Translations under genes and position numbers: made by a program
Notes under the pieces: model-generated
What the model was told of the DNA's origin: nothing
Databases searched by the model: none
Seen by the model: the letters and a program-made list of their open reading frames with translations, nothing else
Shown here: positions 26,249 to 34,444 of the stretch, piece after piece
Layout of the letters: every line of letters begins with the position of its first letter
Numbering within the stretch: the first letter of the stretch is position 1
NCBI GenBank assembly: GCA_963678585.2
Contig: CAXXGA010000002.1
Span: forward strand, 2,914,001 to 2,978,000
Origin: Breoghania sp963678585
GTDB lineage: Bacteria; Pseudomonadota; Alphaproteobacteria; Rhizobiales; Stappiaceae
Length of the DNA stretch: 64,000 nucleotides
Direction of reading: 5' to 3'

Positions 26249-27184
26249 ATGGGTGTGGTGAAGAACCTGGGCCGCTATCAGGCCGACGAAAGCCTGATCG
26301 TCACAGACGGGTTCGACCAGATGAACTGTCTGGATGTGCTCGCGCCCGACCGCCAGACCCTGCCCTTTGTCTTCAATTCCCCCCACAGCGGGCGCACCTA
26401 CCCGCGCGCGTTCCTTGAAGATGCCCGGCTCGACAGCCTGCAGATCCGCCGCTCGGAGGACGCCTTCGTCGACGAACTGTTCCTGAGCGCGGTGCATCTC
26501 GGCGCGCCGATGCTGCGCGCGCTCTTCCCGCGTGCCTATATCGACGTGAACCGCGAGCCCTACGAACTCGATCCGAAAATGTTCCGCGACCGGCTGCCGC
26601 CTTTCGCCAATGTCCGCTCCGTCAGGGTGGCAGGAGGACTTGGAACCATCGCGCGCCTCGTCGGCGAGCGTCAGGACATCTATTCCCGCAAGCTGGAGGT
26701 GGCGGAAGGGCTGGAGCGCATCGACACGCTCTACAAACCCTATCACCGCGCCTTGCGCGATCTTCTCACCTCAACCCACCTGACCTTCGGCCACGCGGTA
26801 CTGATCGACTGTCACTCCATGCCGTCCTGCGTGCGCGGCCACAACGGGCTGCTGCGTCCCGATTTCATTCTGGGCGACCGCTACGGTACAAGCTGCTCGC
26901 CCGAACTGACCGAGGCCGCCGCGGGCATTCTGTCCGCCATGGGCTATCGCGTGGCCCGCAACCGCCCCTATGCGGGCGGCTTTATCACCGAGCACTACGG
27001 CCGCCCCGGCAAGGGCCTTCACGCGCTGCAGATCGAGATCAACCGCGGCCTCTACATGGATGAGACCAGCCATTGCATCCATGACGGGTTCGAACGCATG
27101 GCGAACGACCTGGCCACTTTCATCGAGCATCTGACCGCGATCCCGGATGAGGATCTGAACGCCCCCGCCATCGCCGCCGAATAG
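26249..27184 (+). CDS. N-formylglutamate amidohydrolase family protein (paralogue 2, HutG-like)
   Basis: A 311-residue enzyme predicted to hydrolyse N-formyl-L-glutamate. It keeps the family landmarks better than paralogue 1: FVFNSPHSGRTYP (metal-binding His), YIDVNREPYELDPKMF, and LIDCHSMPS with the conserved His. The C-terminal GGFITEHYGRPGKG and ALQIEINRGLYMDE blocks are also present. Position next to cpdR and before the mmgR-like sRNA and hisN suggests a conserved locus rather than a hut operon, so the physiological substrate is uncertain. Confidence 0.88.
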   Translation: MGVVKNLGRYQADESLIVTDGFDQMNCLDVLAPDRQTLPFVFNSPHSGRTYPRAFLEDARLDSLQIRRSEDAFVDELFLSAVHLGAPMLRALFPRAYIDVNREPYELDPKMFRDRLPPFANVRSVRVAGGLGTIARLVGERQDIYSRKLEVAEGLERIDTLYKPYHRALRDLLTSTHLTFGHAVLIDCHSMPSCVRGHNGLLRPDFILGDRYGTSCSPELTEAAAGILSAMGYRVARNRPYAGGFITEHYGRPGKGLHALQIEINRGLYMDETSHCIHDGFERMANDLATFIEHLTAIPDEDLNAPAIAAE

Positions 27185-27285
27185 CCCCGCAAGCCGCAGG
27201 CCCCCGCCCTCCTTGCGGCAAGCCGCTGGGTTGACGGCGAAGCTCTGCCGGGGCAGAAAATCCAGCTGAAAACAGGCGAATAGGC

Positions 27286-27370
27286 AAAAAAAAGGCCGCT
27301 CTGAAGCGAGCGGCCTGAAGTCTAGGGAGGAAACGCCCAAGAAGGGCTGCGATATGAAGCCATATCGCAC
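27286..27370 (-). ncRNA. mmgR: mmgR-like (alpha-r8 / suhB family) small RNA
   Basis: A trans-acting sRNA candidate of about 85 nt on the minus strand. From 5' to 3': a 9-bp hairpin TGCGATATG / CATATCGCA (27348-27369), a small GCCC / GGGC hairpin (27335-27347), a single-stranded stretch GUUUCCUCCCUAGACUUC (27317-27334) with an anti-Shine-Dalgarno core CCUCCC, and a perfect 9-bp terminator stem (27293-27316) followed by eight U. This layout matches the alpha-r8 family (Rfam suhB), named for lying beside an inositol-monophosphatase-family gene. Here it also lies between an N-formylglutamate amidohydrolase gene and hisN, as I recall for Sinorhizobium mmgR, which affects polyhydroxybutyrate and phasin levels. 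A promoter-like element lies at the right place. Confidence 0.82.
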
Positions 27371-27375
27371 TGCAC

Positions 27376-27404
27376 AATCTGCCACCGCAGCGCACAAACG
27401 TCAA
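27376..27404 (-). promoter_or_regulatory. Candidate promoter of the mmgR-like sRNA
   Basis: TTGACG, 17-base spacer, then CAGATT, ending about six bases before the first hairpin of the sRNA. The -35 is good and the -10 is weak, so an activator may be needed. Confidence 0.5.
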
Positions 27405-27609
27405 CCCTCCAAACAAGCAAAAAACGACCATTTAACAATTTTGACGCAAGCACGCAGCGTGTTAGGAGCGGAACTGCGGTAAAAGGCTTGAGCTGCGGAA
27501 TATCCGCCCCAGCCCCGGGCCGAGGCCCGAACTATTGCCGCGCTGTTCCTCTCCGTCAGGGGATTTCGGGGCCCGAGCGGGCCTCAACCACGCAGAAAGA
27601 CACGCCACC

Positions 27610-28425
27610 ATGCATTCCGATCAGGACATTCTCGCCTTCATCCACAGCCTCGCCGACGCCGCGGGCGAGGTCGCGCTGTCAGGGTTCCGCTCCTCGATTC
27701 AGGTGGATGACAAGGGCTCGCGCGACATGCCGGTCGACGATGTGCGCCGCTACGATCCGGTGACAGAGGCGGACCGGGGCGCGGAACGGGTCATGCGGGC
27801 CTTGATCGAGAAACACCTGCCCCACCATGGCATCGTGGGCGAGGAATACGGCATCCACCAGCGCGATGCGGAGCATGTCTGGGTGCTCGATCCCATCGAC
27901 GGCACGCGCTCCTTCATTTCCGGCGTCCCGCTATGGGGCACGCTGATCGGCCTGATGAAAGCGGAAAAGCCCGCCTTCGGCATGATGGCCCAGCCCTATA
28001 TCGGCGAACGTTTCTACGGCACGGGCAGGCAAGCCTGGTATCGCGGGCCGCATGGGGAGGGAAAGCTGTCGACGCGCAAATGCGACAGGCTTTCCGACGC
28101 TGTCCTCTTCACCACCACCCCCGCCCTCTTCGACGCCACCGAGCGCCCCTTCTATGACGCCATCGAGCGCGAGGCCCGCCTCGCCCGCTACGGCACGGAT
28201 TGCTACGGCTACTGCATGCTGGCCGCCGGTCAGGCGGATCTGGTGATCGAATCGGGTCTGGAAAACTATGACGTGGTGGCGCTCGTGCCCATCATCGAAG
28301 GGGCGGGCGGCGTCATCACCACCTGGACCGGCGGACCCGCCACCGATGGCGGGCGGATCGTGGCCAGCGGCGACCCGGCGCTCCACGAGACGGTGTTGCG
28401 CGATCTCGCAAGATGTCCTGCCTGA
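27610..28425 (+). CDS. hisN: Histidinol-phosphatase, inositol-monophosphatase family
   Basis: A 271-residue Mg-dependent phosphatase of the IMPase superfamily. HisN-type members carry out the L-histidinol phosphate to histidinol step in many alphaproteobacteria and actinobacteria. Metal-binding motifs are intact: VTEADRGAE, GIVGEEYG, and WVLDPIDGTRSFISG. The C-terminal DVVALVPIIEGAGG carries the third Asp. The ATG at 27610 gives the normal length. The assignment of histidinol phosphate as substrate rests on family and the conserved locus; other sugar phosphates cannot be excluded. Confidence 0.88.
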   Translation: MHSDQDILAFIHSLADAAGEVALSGFRSSIQVDDKGSRDMPVDDVRRYDPVTEADRGAERVMRALIEKHLPHHGIVGEEYGIHQRDAEHVWVLDPIDGTRSFISGVPLWGTLIGLMKAEKPAFGMMAQPYIGERFYGTGRQAWYRGPHGEGKLSTRKCDRLSDAVLFTTTPALFDATERPFYDAIEREARLARYGTDCYGYCMLAAGQADLVIESGLENYDVVALVPIIEGAGGVITTWTGGPATDGGRIVASGDPALHETVLRDLARCPA

Positions 28426-28452
28426 TCTGAAAACGGCAGTTCTCTTCCCCGC

Positions 28453-29397
28453 TCAGTCCTTGCTGCCGGGGATAAAGGCGTCGAAAGCGGCCCAGAACTG
28501 CTCGCGGAAACGGTTCGCCTCCGACATCAGTTCATGCCGTGCGCCGGGGATTTCCACAAAGCCCGCGGCCCGCATGCGCGAGGCGAGTTCTTCCGCCGCC
28601 TTGCTGGAGACGACCTCGTCAGCCCCTGCGGCCACGAACAGGACCGGCAGCGAGACCTGCGGCGCAAACCAGTCCTCGCGCACATGGCGCATGGCCCGGC
28701 ACGCCGCATTGAGCCAGCCGATCGTGGCGGGCCCGGTGTCGAGTTCCGGCGCCTTGTCGAGCAGGTTCATCATGCGCTCGAAGCGCCGCCGGTCATGGGT
28801 CAGCGGATTGCCCGCAAAGGGATTGAGAGAGGCCCTGGTGTCGGTGAGCGCCAGCGGCCGTTCGGCAAAGCCGGTGAGCGTCGCGACCGCCGCCAGCGGG
28901 CGCACGAAGGTCTCCCGCGGGGCGAATTTTCCGAGCCCGAAGAGCGGCGCGCTCATGACCACACGCTCGAACACCGTGCGAAGCCTCCTGTGGCCCAGAA
29001 GCGCCACCAGTCCGCCCATGGAATGGGTGAGCCCGTAATGGGGGCCGGGACAATCCGGCAGGCTGACCTGTTCGATGACCGCCATCGCGTCGTGAACATA
29101 TTCCTCGAAACTGTCCACATATCCGCGCCGGGCGACGGAGATCAGCCGTTCGGAACCGCCCTGCCCGCGCCAGTCGAACAGCACCACGGCGAAGCCGCGG
29201 GCGCGCAGGTCGTTCACAGTCTCGAAGTATTTCTCGATGAACTCCGCCCGGCCCTGGAAGATCGTCACCGTGCCCTGTAGCGGCGATTCCACCGCATCGA
29301 AGCGCACATATCGGATCTTGCGACCGTCATCGGTCGTCACGAAACCGGCATGTGCGCCGGCGGGTATCGGATTGTCGGGATGCGCAACGAGGTCCAT
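28453..29397 (-). CDS. Alpha/beta hydrolase, lysophospholipase/monoacylglycerol-lipase type
   Basis: A 314-residue serine hydrolase of the PldB/Hydrolase_4 family. The nucleophile elbow is GLTHSMGGLVAL with the catalytic Ser. The acid is likely the Asp in AAGADEVVSS and the base the His in GARHELMSE. VLFDWRGQGGSERL is the oxyanion-hole strand typical of the group. No signal peptide is seen, so it probably acts inside the cell on lysophospholipids or acylglycerols. It is convergent with hisN, 27 bp apart, without a clear hairpin between them. Confidence 0.88.
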   Translation of the reverse strand: MDLVAHPDNPIPAGAHAGFVTTDDGRKIRYVRFDAVESPLQGTVTIFQGRAEFIEKYFETVNDLRARGFAVVLFDWRGQGGSERLISVARRGYVDSFEEYVHDAMAVIEQVSLPDCPGPHYGLTHSMGGLVALLGHRRLRTVFERVVMSAPLFGLGKFAPRETFVRPLAAVATLTGFAERPLALTDTRASLNPFAGNPLTHDRRRFERMMNLLDKAPELDTGPATIGWLNAACRAMRHVREDWFAPQVSLPVLFVAAGADEVVSSKAAEELASRMRAAGFVEIPGARHELMSEANRFREQFWAAFDAFIPGSKD

Positions 29398-29564
29398 GGG
29401 CGAGGTCCGGCGAACAGGGCGCAGCGCGCTGCGTTGCCTATGTCATAGCGAAGCCGCCCGCCGCCCACAACCGGCCAGTGCGGATCGGCGCGCAATAGCG
29501 AGACCGCGGCAGGCGAAAGGGCGCGCCGCAGCCCGCCCCTCCTGCCGGAAATCCGGCGAATGAC

Positions 29565-30032
29565 CTACCAACGATGGTGAGGGCGCGGCCAGCCGATGCG
29601 ATGGACATCGAGAATGCGTCCGTTACGCGCGCTCACCACCACCCGCACGGGATGTCCGCGGCGGCCCACCGCGCCTGCCCGGAAGACGGGACCGAAACGG
29701 CGCACGTTATGGATGCGATGGAAGCCCCGGGCGCGCAGGGAGCGGACAACATCGCGCCGGTTCATGTTGTGATAGCCACGGCGGTCGTGACGCCGGTCCC
29801 GGCGGAAATCGCGGCGGCGATGATCGACGCGGATGACACGGCGGTCATCGCGGTTCAACCGATGCGATGTCGTTGCCTGCCGCGAAGAGGACACCGCAGG
29901 ACGCAGGTCGTTGCGTTCGCCCGCCTGAACGCCCTGCGCCATGCCGACCAGCAGGGTGAGCGCGGTGACTGCGCCCAGGGCGCGGGCGGTGATGCGGCGA
30001 ATGCTGTTGGTCTGTCCGGTGGTTGAAGTCAT
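29565..30032 (-). CDS. Exported basic protein with PepSY-like C-terminus
   Basis: A 155-residue protein with a signal peptide (hydrophobic ALGAVTALTLLVGMAQGVQA, cleavage before GER). An extremely Arg/His-rich middle follows (about 60-90, runs such as RRRDFRRDRRHDRRGYH). The C-terminal 60 residues have the pattern of small PepSY-type periplasmic domains (DVVRSLRARGFHRI...VRVVVSARNGRILDVHRIG). Function is unknown; the charge suggests binding to anionic polymers or metals. The ATG at 30032 has GGAGAG upstream and starts the signal peptide. Confidence 0.7.
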   Translation of the reverse strand: MTSTTGQTNSIRRITARALGAVTALTLLVGMAQGVQAGERNDLRPAVSSSRQATTSHRLNRDDRRVIRVDHRRRDFRRDRRHDRRGYHNMNRRDVVRSLRARGFHRIHNVRRFGPVFRAGAVGRRGHPVRVVVSARNGRILDVHRIGWPRPHHRW

Positions 30033-30423
30033 CTCATCTCTCCTCGACGGGGTGTCTCTGTCTGATGAAGAGACCATCGCAGACCCGCCCTGAACCCTGT
30101 CCGAAACCGCCGTTCAGGTCGCGTTCATGAAACCATGAAGGATGAGAATCCGGCAGGAACCTGCCAAACCCGGCGGATTGGGATGCGAGAAGACGCACAA
30201 CCCTTGAATCGCGAAAAGAGCATGCCCACCTATGTTCTGCGGGTGCCAGACGGGCCCGCTGATCGGCGCTTGCGCCCGGCCAATGACGGCGGGCGAAGGG
30301 AAGCGCCGGATCGTTCCTTTTGCTTCGCGTGGCCCGTTCTTCAACGCTACGAAGACGGTGATCGGGCGCGATAACGAAGGAACGGCGTTTCAACAGATGA
30401 GTCGCTCAAAGGAGGACCTTCAG
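30033..30423. other. Divergent spacer and structured leader of hsp20
   Basis: A 391-bp region. It holds a heat-shock-like -35 box and a leader that can form a long-range stem CGTTCCTT (30312-30319) / AAGGAACG (30377-30384) around an inner CTTCGCGT / ACG-CGAAG stem. The first strand can also pair with the AAAGGA of the ribosome site. I do not recognise a canonical ROSE thermometer. Confidence 0.4.
30201..30236 (+). promoter_or_regulatory. Possible RpoH (sigma-32) promoter for hsp20
   Basis: CCCTTGAA matches the heat-shock -35 well. A CCTATGT (rhizobial RpoH -10 type) lies further downstream than usual, so the spacing is poor. The location before a small heat-shock gene supports it. Confidence 0.3.
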
Positions 30424-30882
30424 ATGCGTCATTTCGATCTCTCTCCCCTCTATCGTTCCACCGTCGGCTTCGACCGCCTGTTCTCTATGCTCGACAATGC
30501 GGGCAATGAGTCCAACACCGGTTATCCGCCCTACAACATCGAGCTGACCGGCGATAACGCCTATCGCATCACCATGGCGGTGGCCGGTTTCGCCGAAGAC
30601 GACCTGTCGATCGAGTCCAAGGAACAGATCCTTGTCGTGAAGGGCGAGAAGCAGGTGGAGGAAGAGGAAGATGGCCGCATTCTTCATCGCGGCATCGCCG
30701 CCCGCGCCTTCGAGCGCCGCTTCCAGCTGGCCGACCATGTGGAAGTGCGCGGTGCCAGCCTGAAGAACGGGCTTTTGCACATCGACCTGGTTCGCGAGAT
30801 CCCCGAGGCCATGAAGCCCCGGAAAATCGAGATCCGCAACGCCAATGAGGCGGACAAGCAGATCGAGGCAACGGCCGCGTAA
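30424..30882 (+). CDS. Small heat-shock protein Hsp20 (IbpA/HspD-like)
   Basis: A 152-residue ATP-independent chaperone that holds unfolding proteins. The N-terminal arm is MRHFDLSPLYRSTVGFDRLF, typical of rhizobial Hsp20. The alpha-crystallin domain (about 40-130) contains YNIELTGDNAYRITMAVAGF and ends with the GASLKNGLLHIDL block holding the usual G-x-L motif. A C-terminal basic PRKIEIRN segment (I-x-I motif) supports oligomer formation. The start at 30424 follows a perfect GGAGG. A longer frame opens at 30232 but that extension looks like leader sequence. Confidence 0.95.
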   Translation: MRHFDLSPLYRSTVGFDRLFSMLDNAGNESNTGYPPYNIELTGDNAYRITMAVAGFAEDDLSIESKEQILVVKGEKQVEEEEDGRILHRGIAARAFERRFQLADHVEVRGASLKNGLLHIDLVREIPEAMKPRKIEIRNANEADKQIEATAA

Positions 30883-30948
30883 CCGCGCCGCCCCGATTTA
30901 AAAATCCTGCCTCTGAACGGAGCCGGTTTCCCCGGCCGGCTCCACCTC

Positions 30949-30986
30949 AAGACGCTCCGTCACCCCTCGGAGCGTCTTTTTTCTTT
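30949..30986 (+). terminator. Rho-independent terminator of hsp20
   Basis: AAGACGCTCCG pairs with CGGAGCGTCTT around an 9-nt loop and is followed by a T-rich run. Confidence 0.88.
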
Positions 30987-31004
30987 TCCCGTTGGACGTG
31001 CGCC

Positions 31005-31847
31005 TCAGCCGATGGGTTCGATCACCGCCTTCACATCGGCAGGCCGCCCGAAATAGCAGCTCGACGTGATCAGCATGTCGCAACCGGTCGCCGCGTATTC
31101 CGCCGCATTGGCCTCGTTGACGCCGCCGGTCGCCGCCAGAACGCAAGACAAGCCCAGTTCCGCGAACTTCGAGACGACCTCCGCGACGCCTGCCACCGGC
31201 ATCTTGTCCAGTTGCAGAACATCGACGCCCGCCCGCGCCAGCGCCACCGCCTCTTCCAGCGTATCCGTTTCAACGCAGATCTTCTTTTCCGGGATCTGCG
31301 CCTTTGCGCGCTTGACCCACGTCTCCACGGGCTCGCTGATGAAACGACGATGATTGTCGAAAACGAGGAAGGTCTCTGACAAGCCCAGCCGGTGAACCGT
31401 CGCGCCGCCCGCCAGCACCGCCTTGATCGAAATCTCCTTGGTGCCGGGGAAATTCTTGCGCGTGCAGCCGACCACGATGTCCGGGTTCCCGGCGCGTGCG
31501 GCGACCACCAGACGATTGGCCCGCGTAGCGATACCCGACGCATATTCCACCAGCGTCAGCGCCACCTTCCACGCATGATGAAGCGCGCCCGCGGAGCCTT
31601 CGACTTCCAGAAAAAGCTCCCCCGGCTCAAGCGCCGTGCCGCTGGGCCTGAAGGCGATGACGCGCCCGCCGCTCAGTTGCACCATCCGCGCCGCCTCTTC
31701 GCACGCGCAGGCGACCATCGGATCGCGGGCCCGGAAGGTCATGCGCGCCGGGATATCCTCGATGCCCAGCACATCCGTCGTCAGATCCCCGCAAGGCACG
31801 TCCTGCGCCAGCAGTTGATTGAGGTGTTCGTCGGGCAGGATGATCAT
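31005..31847 (-). CDS. modD: ModD, quinolinate-phosphoribosyltransferase-like protein
   Basis: A 280-residue protein of the ModD family, which has the NadC fold and is usually linked to molybdate transport. It starts MIILPDEHLNQLLAQDVPCG and DLTTDVLGI, typical of ModD. TRKNFPGTKEISIKAVLAGG and the ETFLVFDNHRRFI segment replace the NadC equivalents. The C-terminal barrel has VLQLDKMPV and VLAATGGVN. No modABC genes are in the window. It follows ltaE by 79 bp on the same strand. The exact reaction is not established as far as I know. Confidence 0.86.
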   Translation of the reverse strand: MIILPDEHLNQLLAQDVPCGDLTTDVLGIEDIPARMTFRARDPMVACACEEAARMVQLSGGRVIAFRPSGTALEPGELFLEVEGSAGALHHAWKVALTLVEYASGIATRANRLVVAARAGNPDIVVGCTRKNFPGTKEISIKAVLAGGATVHRLGLSETFLVFDNHRRFISEPVETWVKRAKAQIPEKKICVETDTLEEAVALARAGVDVLQLDKMPVAGVAEVVSKFAELGLSCVLAATGGVNEANAAEYAATGCDMLITSSCYFGRPADVKAVIEPIG

Positions 31848-31926
31848 GGCAGGGGCCCCTGCGGTTGAAGGGGAGAAGGAACGGGGTGAGAGTAGGGCGG
31901 CGCTGAACGCGCCGCCCCAAGAAGCG

Positions 31927-33012
31927 CTAGAGCAGCGCCAAGAAGGCGTCGATATCCGCCTGCGAGGTGCGGAAGCTGGTCACGAGGCGGATCAGTTCCT
32001 CATCCGGCTTCAGCGCCTGATCGGGCGCGAGACCGTCGGCGGGCCACTCGTAGAAGGCGGCTCCCGCCTCACGCATCGCCGGGATGCGCGCCTTCTTGAT
32101 CGCGATGAAGGTTTCATTGGCCTGCGGGCGCGCAGGCAGGCGCGCCTTGTCGCTGGCCTCCACCGCATCGGCAAGCTTCTGCGCCATGGCGTTGGAATGG
32201 CGCGCCAGATCCAGCCAGTGGTCGTTGGCGAGATAGCCCTCGAACTGTGCGGAGATGAAGCGGCTCTTGGAAAAGAGCTGGCCCGCGCGCTTTCTGAGCC
32301 ATTCCAGTTCGCCGGCCTTGTCCTTGTCGAACACCACCACCGCTTCCGCGCACCAGCACCCGTTCTTGGTGCCGCCGAAGGACAGAACGTCCACGCCCGC
32401 CTTCCATGTCATCTCCGCCGGGCTCACGCCCAGCGCAACCAGCGCATTGGCGAAACGCGCACCGTCCATGTGAAGCGGGATAGAGCGCGTGTCGGCGACC
32501 GCCTTGATCGCGGCTATCTCGTCGAGCGTGTAGACGGTGCCGATTTCTGTGGACTGGGTTATGGTGACCGCCTGCGGGCGGCCATGATGGACAAAGCCTT
32601 CCTGAAAGGCCGACATGGCCTTGGCAAAGCCGTCCGGCGTGATCTTGCCGTCAGGCCCGTGAATGCGGATGAGCTTCGATGCGCCGGTCATGAATTCCGG
32701 GCAACCGCATTCGTCCACCGCCACATGCGCCTCATCCTGGCAGAAGATCGCACCGCCGGGTTTTGAGGACAGCGACAGCGACAGCGCGTTGGCCGCGGAT
32801 CCGGTGGCGACGAAGAACACCGCCACCTCGCGCTCGAAGATTTCACTGAACCGGGCTTCCACCCGGCGCGTAAGATCGTCCGCACCGTAGGCCGGGGCGA
32901 AACCATCGTTGGCGGAAGAAAGCGCGGCCATCACCTGATCCGACGCACCCGCCCAATTGTCACTGGCAAAAAACATGGAAAAATCCGTAGGCCCCGTCAG
33001 CTCAACGTGCAA
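31927..33012 (-). CDS. ltaE: Low-specificity L-threonine aldolase
   Basis: A PLP-dependent fold-type I enzyme of 361 residues that splits threonine or allo-threonine to glycine and acetaldehyde. The start FASDNWAGASDQVMAAL is typical. The PLP Lys is in VLSFGGTKNGCW, the Asp that holds the pyridine N is in IPLHMDGARFANA, and ATGSAANALSLS binds the phosphate. The ATG at 32976 (residue 13) is an alternative start nearer the family N-terminus. It begins 33 bp after bufD on the same strand and could be read through from the bufferin operon. Confidence 0.93.
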   Translation of the reverse strand: MHVELTGPTDFSMFFASDNWAGASDQVMAALSSANDGFAPAYGADDLTRRVEARFSEIFEREVAVFFVATGSAANALSLSLSSKPGGAIFCQDEAHVAVDECGCPEFMTGASKLIRIHGPDGKITPDGFAKAMSAFQEGFVHHGRPQAVTITQSTEIGTVYTLDEIAAIKAVADTRSIPLHMDGARFANALVALGVSPAEMTWKAGVDVLSFGGTKNGCWCAEAVVVFDKDKAGELEWLRKRAGQLFSKSRFISAQFEGYLANDHWLDLARHSNAMAQKLADAVEASDKARLPARPQANETFIAIKKARIPAMREAGAAFYEWPADGLAPDQALKPDEELIRLVTSFRTSQADIDAFLALL

Positions 33013-33045
33013 GTGCGCAAATTGAGCAGAGGTCCCGGACGTTGC

Positions 33046-33621
33046 CTACCAGACCCGCATCCGTTCCAGTTGACGGCGTGCCAGCACCCGGTCCAGCGAC
33101 ACCGCGCCTGCCCCGTATATGGTCAGGTAGATGAGCGGAAACAGCCACAGAAGCCGCTGATCGGCGATGAGCGCGCCCGGCGCGCGATCGAAAAAGCCCC
33201 CGATCGCCTCCGCCCCGACATGGTGCCCGGTGATATCCACCCATGTCATGACGGCGATGAAGACGATGAAGCCGAAACTGGCGAGCCGCGTGAAGAGCCC
33301 TATGACGATGAGAACCGGCAGGATGAATTCCGCCCACATGCCTGCAACCACCATCAGGCCATAGGGAAAGAACTCGATCTTCGACACGTCGTAGCCGACA
33401 CTTTCCATCATGGTCGGCAGGATCTGCGCATAGGCCCCCGCGCCGGGATGGATCAATCCCTCGATCCCGGCCCCGACCTTGGTCATGGCGGAGTTCAGGA
33501 AGAACAGCAGCAACACGCTCGCAAAGATGGCGCGCGCTGCAAGACCCGGGAACCAGCTGTGCAGGGCACGCTGGAGCCGGGCGAAGAACAAGGCGTGCAG
33601 CTTGAAAATTCCGAAAAACAT
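33046..33621 (-). CDS. bufD: DoxX-family membrane protein of the bufferin operon
   Basis: A 191-residue inner-membrane protein with four predicted helices and the DoxX pattern: FLNSAMTKVGAGIEGLIHPG, then PYGLMVVAGMWAEFILPVLI and VMTWVDITGHHVGAEAIG. DoxX proteins often partner redox or metal-stress enzymes. It is the last of four genes in the order bufA-bufB-bufC-bufD, which is the arrangement of bufferin (also called gold-induced, gig) operons. It may use membrane redox to support maturation or export, but the role is inferred from context only. Confidence 0.85.
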   Translation of the reverse strand: MFFGIFKLHALFFARLQRALHSWFPGLAARAIFASVLLLFFLNSAMTKVGAGIEGLIHPGAGAYAQILPTMMESVGYDVSKIEFFPYGLMVVAGMWAEFILPVLIVIGLFTRLASFGFIVFIAVMTWVDITGHHVGAEAIGGFFDRAPGALIADQRLLWLFPLIYLTIYGAGAVSLDRVLARRQLERMRVW

Positions 33622-33661
33622 GACGTTCCAGCCCCTTTAGATATCGTCGCAGCGCCTTGGC

Positions 33662-34444
33662 TCAGCCCTTTTCGATCATATCGGCAAAAGCGCCCGCCTC
33701 CAGCAGAAGCGCGATGGCCTGCGCCGGATCGCACGCATCCGTTTCCGCCTGCGCGTCAGCAACCGCCTCGCCCAGCGTCGCGCCTGCAATCAGCGCACCC
33801 AGAAAGACGGCCCCGCCGGCAGGTATGCGGCGAACCTCAACGCAAAGCCCCGGACGCGTCACCAGCGCATCCTCCGGGCCCTGCCCGTCCGGCGTCCCAT
33901 GGCCGCCGTCGCGATTCGCCTCGAAAAGCGCAACCACAGGATAACGCGAGCGCAGGAGACATGTCGCGGGATGCGCCGTGAAGCGAATTGTCGCCAGCGC
34001 CTCGCCCGCAATCCCGCTCAAGGATTGCGGGGAAAGCGGCGGCGCATCAGCAGCGTGAAAAGCGCGAAGCCATGCATATTCCAGCCGCGCCACATCGCCG
34101 AGATAAGGATAGCCCGCAAGCGGCGGAAAGCCGTCGATGAAATCCCCAAGATCGGCGCCGTAATCCAGAAGCACCGGCGAGCGCGGCGGATGGTCGGGCA
34201 CGAACTCCGCCGCAAGCGCGCGGAAGTAACCCTCGCCCAGAAGCCTGACCAGCGCCGGATAGGTCGCCATCAACGCCTCGGCGAGCGAGACGGCGACATT
34301 GTTGCGATAAACCGCAAAGCGCCTGCCAACGCCCCCGCCTGCGGGCGCGGAAAGCCCGGCGGGCGCGGCAATGTCCTTTTCGCGCGCAGGCAGAAGCGCT
34401 TCGGCGAAGGCGGCCTCGCCGCTGGCCCTAGCGTCCTGCGCCAT
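33662..34444 (-). CDS. bufC: BufC/HvfC-type DUF2063 protein, RiPP maturation partner
   Basis: A 260-residue protein. The N-terminal DUF2063 domain has RFAVYRNNVAVSLAEALMAT (the family signature), then TYPALVRLLGEGYFRALAAE and the YLGDVARLEYAWLRAFHA motif. BufC-type proteins bind the precursor and the DUF692 oxidase so that cysteines can be modified. The ATG at 34444 overlaps the 3' end of bufB by 17 bp, so translation is coupled. An upstream ATG at 34510 lies within bufB and is unlikely. The C-terminal half is a less conserved domain of the same family. Confidence 0.9.
   Translation of the reverse strand: MAQDARASGEAAFAEALLPAREKDIAAPAGLSAPAGGGVGRRFAVYRNNVAVSLAEALMATYPALVRLLGEGYFRALAAEFVPDHPPRSPVLLDYGADLGDFIDGFPPLAGYPYLGDVARLEYAWLRAFHAADAPPLSPQSLSGIAGEALATIRFTAHPATCLLRSRYPVVALFEANRDGGHGTPDGQGPEDALVTRPGLCVEVRRIPAGGAVFLGALIAGATLGEAVADAQAETDACDPAQAIALLLEAGAFADMIEKG

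Noticed and set aside
30232..30423. Longer N-terminus for Hsp20 starting at 30232
   Set aside because: The ATG at 30424 follows a perfect GGAGG and gives the standard family start; the upstream part shows leader-like secondary structure.
30300..30423. Canonical ROSE thermometer before hsp20
   Set aside because: I could not find the conserved UUGCU-type block pairing with the ribosome site at the proper short distance.
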